Origin: Candidatus Acidiferrales bacterium
GTDB taxonomy: Bacteria > Acidobacteriota > Terriglobia > Acidoferrales > UBA7541
DNA: 8,230 nucleotides
Direction: 5' to 3'
Assembly: GCA_030043155.1 (NCBI GenBank)
Contig: JASHYE010000529.1
Location: 1 to 8,230 of the forward strand
A model generated the notes under the pieces. That model worked only from the letters and a program-made list of their open reading frames with translations, was not told the DNA's origin and searched no databases. The position numbers and the translations under genes were made by a program. Within the stretch, counting starts at the first letter, position 1, and every line of letters starts with the position of its first letter. Positions 6,303-8,230 of the stretch are shown here, in pieces.

Positions 6303-6892
6303 GCAGACGGCTGTGTCGCGGCCTTCACGAGCTGTGCGCTCTGGCCATGCTTGTCGCATTCGCCGCGGCGCCCGTTTTGGCTGCAACGAACCCTCAGGAA
6401 GAAGCCAGCACGACCACAGGCTGGATCTATCGCTGGATCAATTTTTCCATTTTTGCCGCTTTGATTGTCTGGGGCTTCACCAACAAAGGCACGCGGGGAT
6501 ATTTTCGCAACCGCCAAAAGGGCATCAGCGATGCCATAGCGGAGAGTGCTCGGGCGCGCGAAGAAGCGGAGCGTCAGGAACGAGAGGCGGAGCAAAAAAT
6601 GGCTTCGCTGGATCGCGAAGTGGCCGATCTGCGCAGCAGAGCCAAGCAGGAGAGCGCCGCCGAAGCGGAGCGCATTCGAGCACTCGCTCGCGAGGACGCG
6701 AAGCGCATCGAGCAGTCCGCGCAACTCGAGATTCGCGCCGCGGAGCGCGCTGCACAGATGCAGTTGAAAGCTATCGCTGCACGCATGGCCGTTGAGCGGG
6801 CGGAGGACATTCTTCGAAATCGCGTGACCGCTCAGACGGATTCGACCTTATTCCGTGGGTTCGTCAGCGCATTGGAAGGATCTGCCAATTGA
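6299..6892 (+). CDS. atpF: ATP synthase F0 subunit b with signal-like N-terminus
   Basis: Second peripheral-stalk b-type subunit, 197 residues. The N-terminus looks like a secretion signal: basic start (SRRLCR), hydrophobic core at about 12-24, and a cleavage-like PVLAA near residue 29. A short polar linker follows, then the true membrane segment at about 43-60 (starting at WIYRW), then a long charged coiled-coil helix to the end. The extra 40 or so leading residues account for its greater length than E. coli b (156). Signal-bearing b subunits are known in some other bacteria, so this is not an artefact of the start: AGGAGG at 6287-6292 lies 6 nt before the ATG at 6299, which overlaps the b' stop by 4 nt. 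It overlaps atpH downstream as TTGA. The two b-type subunits probably form a heterodimer. Confidence 0.92.
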   Translation: MSRRLCRGLHELCALAMLVAFAAAPVLAATNPQEEASTTTGWIYRWINFSIFAALIVWGFTNKGTRGYFRNRQKGISDAIAESARAREEAERQEREAEQKMASLDREVADLRSRAKQESAAEAERIRALAREDAKRIEQSAQLEIRAAERAAQMQLKAIAARMAVERAEDILRNRVTAQTDSTLFRGFVSALEGSAN

Positions 6893-7425
6893 GCGCTATT
6901 GCCCAGCGTTACGCCGTCGCCCTCGCAGACGTGGCGTTTGAACACAAAGACGCAGCTAAAATACGGCGGGATCTAGCTGACCTCACCGCTGTGTTTGCGG
7001 CTTCTGCTGATCTGCGCAGCTTGCTCGCGAATCCGTCGGTCAGCGCAGAATCGAAAAAATCTGTGGCCGCTGAGGTCTCCAACCGAATGGGCATGCACAC
7101 GGAAGTGCGCAATCTTATGTTCCTCCTAATCGATCATGGGCGCACCGGCATTGTGGGAGAGATGCATGATGCGTTTGAAGCCGAGATGAATCGCCGCGCG
7201 GGAATTGTGGACGCGATTATTACTTCCGCGCACGAGCTTTCATCGCCGGAAAAATCGCAATTAGCGCAAGCGCTGGAGAGAGTCACGGGCAAAAAAGTGC
7301 AGGCGCAATATAAGCTGGATCTGCGTTTGATCGGAGGCGCGACCGTACGTATCGGATCAACGATTTACGACAGCTCCGTCCGCGAGCGGCTGAACCGCCT
7401 TCGCACGGAGATGGAATCGCAATAG
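6889..7425 (+). CDS. atpH: ATP synthase F1 subunit delta
   Basis: Cap of the peripheral stalk, linking the b subunits to the top of the alpha3-beta3 head. At 178 residues it has the usual length (E. coli 177). The helical N-terminal domain opens with [12 protein letters not shown], and the family signature [18 protein letters not shown] lies at about 147-164, followed by a closing LNRLRTEM helix. The start is TTG at 6889, sharing bases with the TGA stop of the upstream b gene. AAGGA at 6876-6880 lies 8 nt before it and the protein aligns from there, so a TTG start with translational coupling is favoured. No nearby in-frame ATG precedes the conserved part. It ends 8 nt before atpA. Confidence 0.95.
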   Translation: MSAIAQRYAVALADVAFEHKDAAKIRRDLADLTAVFAASADLRSLLANPSVSAESKKSVAAEVSNRMGMHTEVRNLMFLLIDHGRTGIVGEMHDAFEAEMNRRAGIVDAIITSAHELSSPEKSQLAQALERVTGKKVQAQYKLDLRLIGGATVRIGSTIYDSSVRERLNRLRTEMESQ

Positions 7426-7433
7426 GAGAGGGA

Positions 7434-8230
7434 ATGGCAACGATCAAGGCTGACGAGATTACGAAGATCATTCGCGAGCAAATTGAAAACTATCAACAGG
7501 TGATGGCTGTCGAAGAAGTAGGCGCAGTCATTTCCGTCGGCGATGGCATTGCGCGCATTCATGGACTCGACAAAGTAATGGCCGGGGAGATGCTGGCGTT
7601 CCCGCACGACGTAGTGGGCATCGCTTTGAACCTTGAAGAGGATCAGGTCGGCGCGGTTCTTCTTGGCGACTACACGAAAATTGAAGAAGGCGATTCCGTG
7701 CGTCGCACGAAAAAGATCATGTCGGTTCCAGTGGGTGAGGCGCTGATCGGCCGAGTCGTGAACCCATTAGGCCAGCCGCTGGATGACAAAGGGCCTATCG
7801 CCACCGACCAGCGCAGTCCTATTGAACGCCTCGCGCCGGGCGTAATTGATCGTCAGCCAGTGCGCGAGCCGGTGCAAACTGGAATCAAAGCAATTGACGC
7901 CATGATCCCGGTTGGCCGTGGGCAGCGCGAGCTTATCATCGGCGACCGCCAAACCGGCAAAACGGCGATCATTCTCGACACGATTATCAACCAACGCAAG
8001 GGCGATCTGATCTGCATCTACTGCGCCATCGGCCAAAAGCGCTCGACCGTTGCGCAGGTCATCAAGACGCTCACGGATAGCGGAGCAATGGAGCACAGCA
8101 TCGTCGTTACAGCATCGGCCTCCGAACCTGCCACGATGCAGTACATTGCGCCATTCGCGGCGTGTGCGATGGGCGAATTTTTCCGCGATAACGGCAAACA
8201 TGCCGTCTGCTTCTATGACGATCTTTCCAA
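7434..8230 (+). CDS. atpA: ATP synthase F1 subunit alpha, N-terminal part (3' partial)
   Basis: Non-catalytic nucleotide-binding subunit of the F1 head. The frame is open from ATG 7434 to the right edge: 265 full codons of an expected 500 or so. In order it has an N-terminal helix that meets delta, the beta-barrel domain (about 27-95, with [11 protein letters not shown]), and the start of the nucleotide-binding domain with P-loop GDRQTGKT at 170-177, the same place as in E. coli. [13 protein letters not shown] lies near 202 and the Walker B region FYDDLS at about 259-264, where the window ends. AGGAG at 7424-7428 lies 5 nt before the ATG, overlapping the atpH stop. The gap of 8 nt to atpH marks one operon. 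No defect is visible in the part seen. Confidence 0.97.
   Translation, partial: MATIKADEITKIIREQIENYQQVMAVEEVGAVISVGDGIARIHGLDKVMAGEMLAFPHDVVGIALNLEEDQVGAVLLGDYTKIEEGDSVRRTKKIMSVPVGEALIGRVVNPLGQPLDDKGPIATDQRSPIERLAPGVIDRQPVREPVQTGIKAIDAMIPVGRGQRELIIGDRQTGKTAIILDTIINQRKGDLICIYCAIGQKRSTVAQVIKTLTDSGAMEHSIVVTASASEPATMQYIAPFAACAMGEFFRDNGKHAVCFYDDLS

Overview
The window is an ordinary-looking stretch of bacterial chromosome, moderately GC-rich, with Shine-Dalgarno-led genes. No mobile elements, tRNA or rRNA genes, or CRISPR arrays were seen. The best guess for the organism is a soil-type Acidobacteriota (Terriglobia-like) or a related Gram-negative lineage. The reasons are a tandem pair of b-type ATP synthase subunits (one with a secretion-signal-like N-terminus), an ATP synthase operon that starts at the b subunits, and small lineage-specific proteins. 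This is an inference from gene style and no phylogenetic marker was compared.

Layout: (1) 1-2115, the 3' part of clpB (protein disaggregase), cut by the left edge. (2) 2173-3033, htpX, a membrane zinc protease, with its own plausible promoter in the 57-nt gap. (3) 3034-3258, a 225-nt gap with a consensus -35 box and a small cluster of inverted repeats. (4) 3259-4131, an unrecognised membrane-anchored coiled-coil protein, followed by a strong intrinsic terminator. (5) 4199-4369 on the minus strand, a 56-residue very basic protein with its own promoter and a strong ribosome binding site, convergent on that terminator and divergent from nagA. (6) 4485-5654, nagA (N-acetylglucosamine-6-phosphate deacetylase). 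(7) 5711-8230, a strong promoter, a roughly 95-nt leader, and the start of an F-type ATP synthase operon: b', b, delta (atpH) and alpha (atpA, cut by the right edge).

How the genes work together: ClpB and HtpX form a proteostasis pair, handling cytosolic aggregates and damaged membrane proteins respectively. NagA feeds recycled or imported amino sugars into central metabolism and appears to be a stand-alone unit. The atp genes are tightly coupled: b' and b overlap by ATGA, b and delta overlap by TTGA, and delta and alpha are 8 nt apart. They encode the peripheral stalk followed by the start of the catalytic head of ATP synthase. The a and c subunit genes are not next to them, so the F0 genes are probably split between loci.

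No clearly new system is visible. The least explained items are the coiled-coil membrane protein, the small basic protein, and the atp leader with its hairpin and five-codon ORF.
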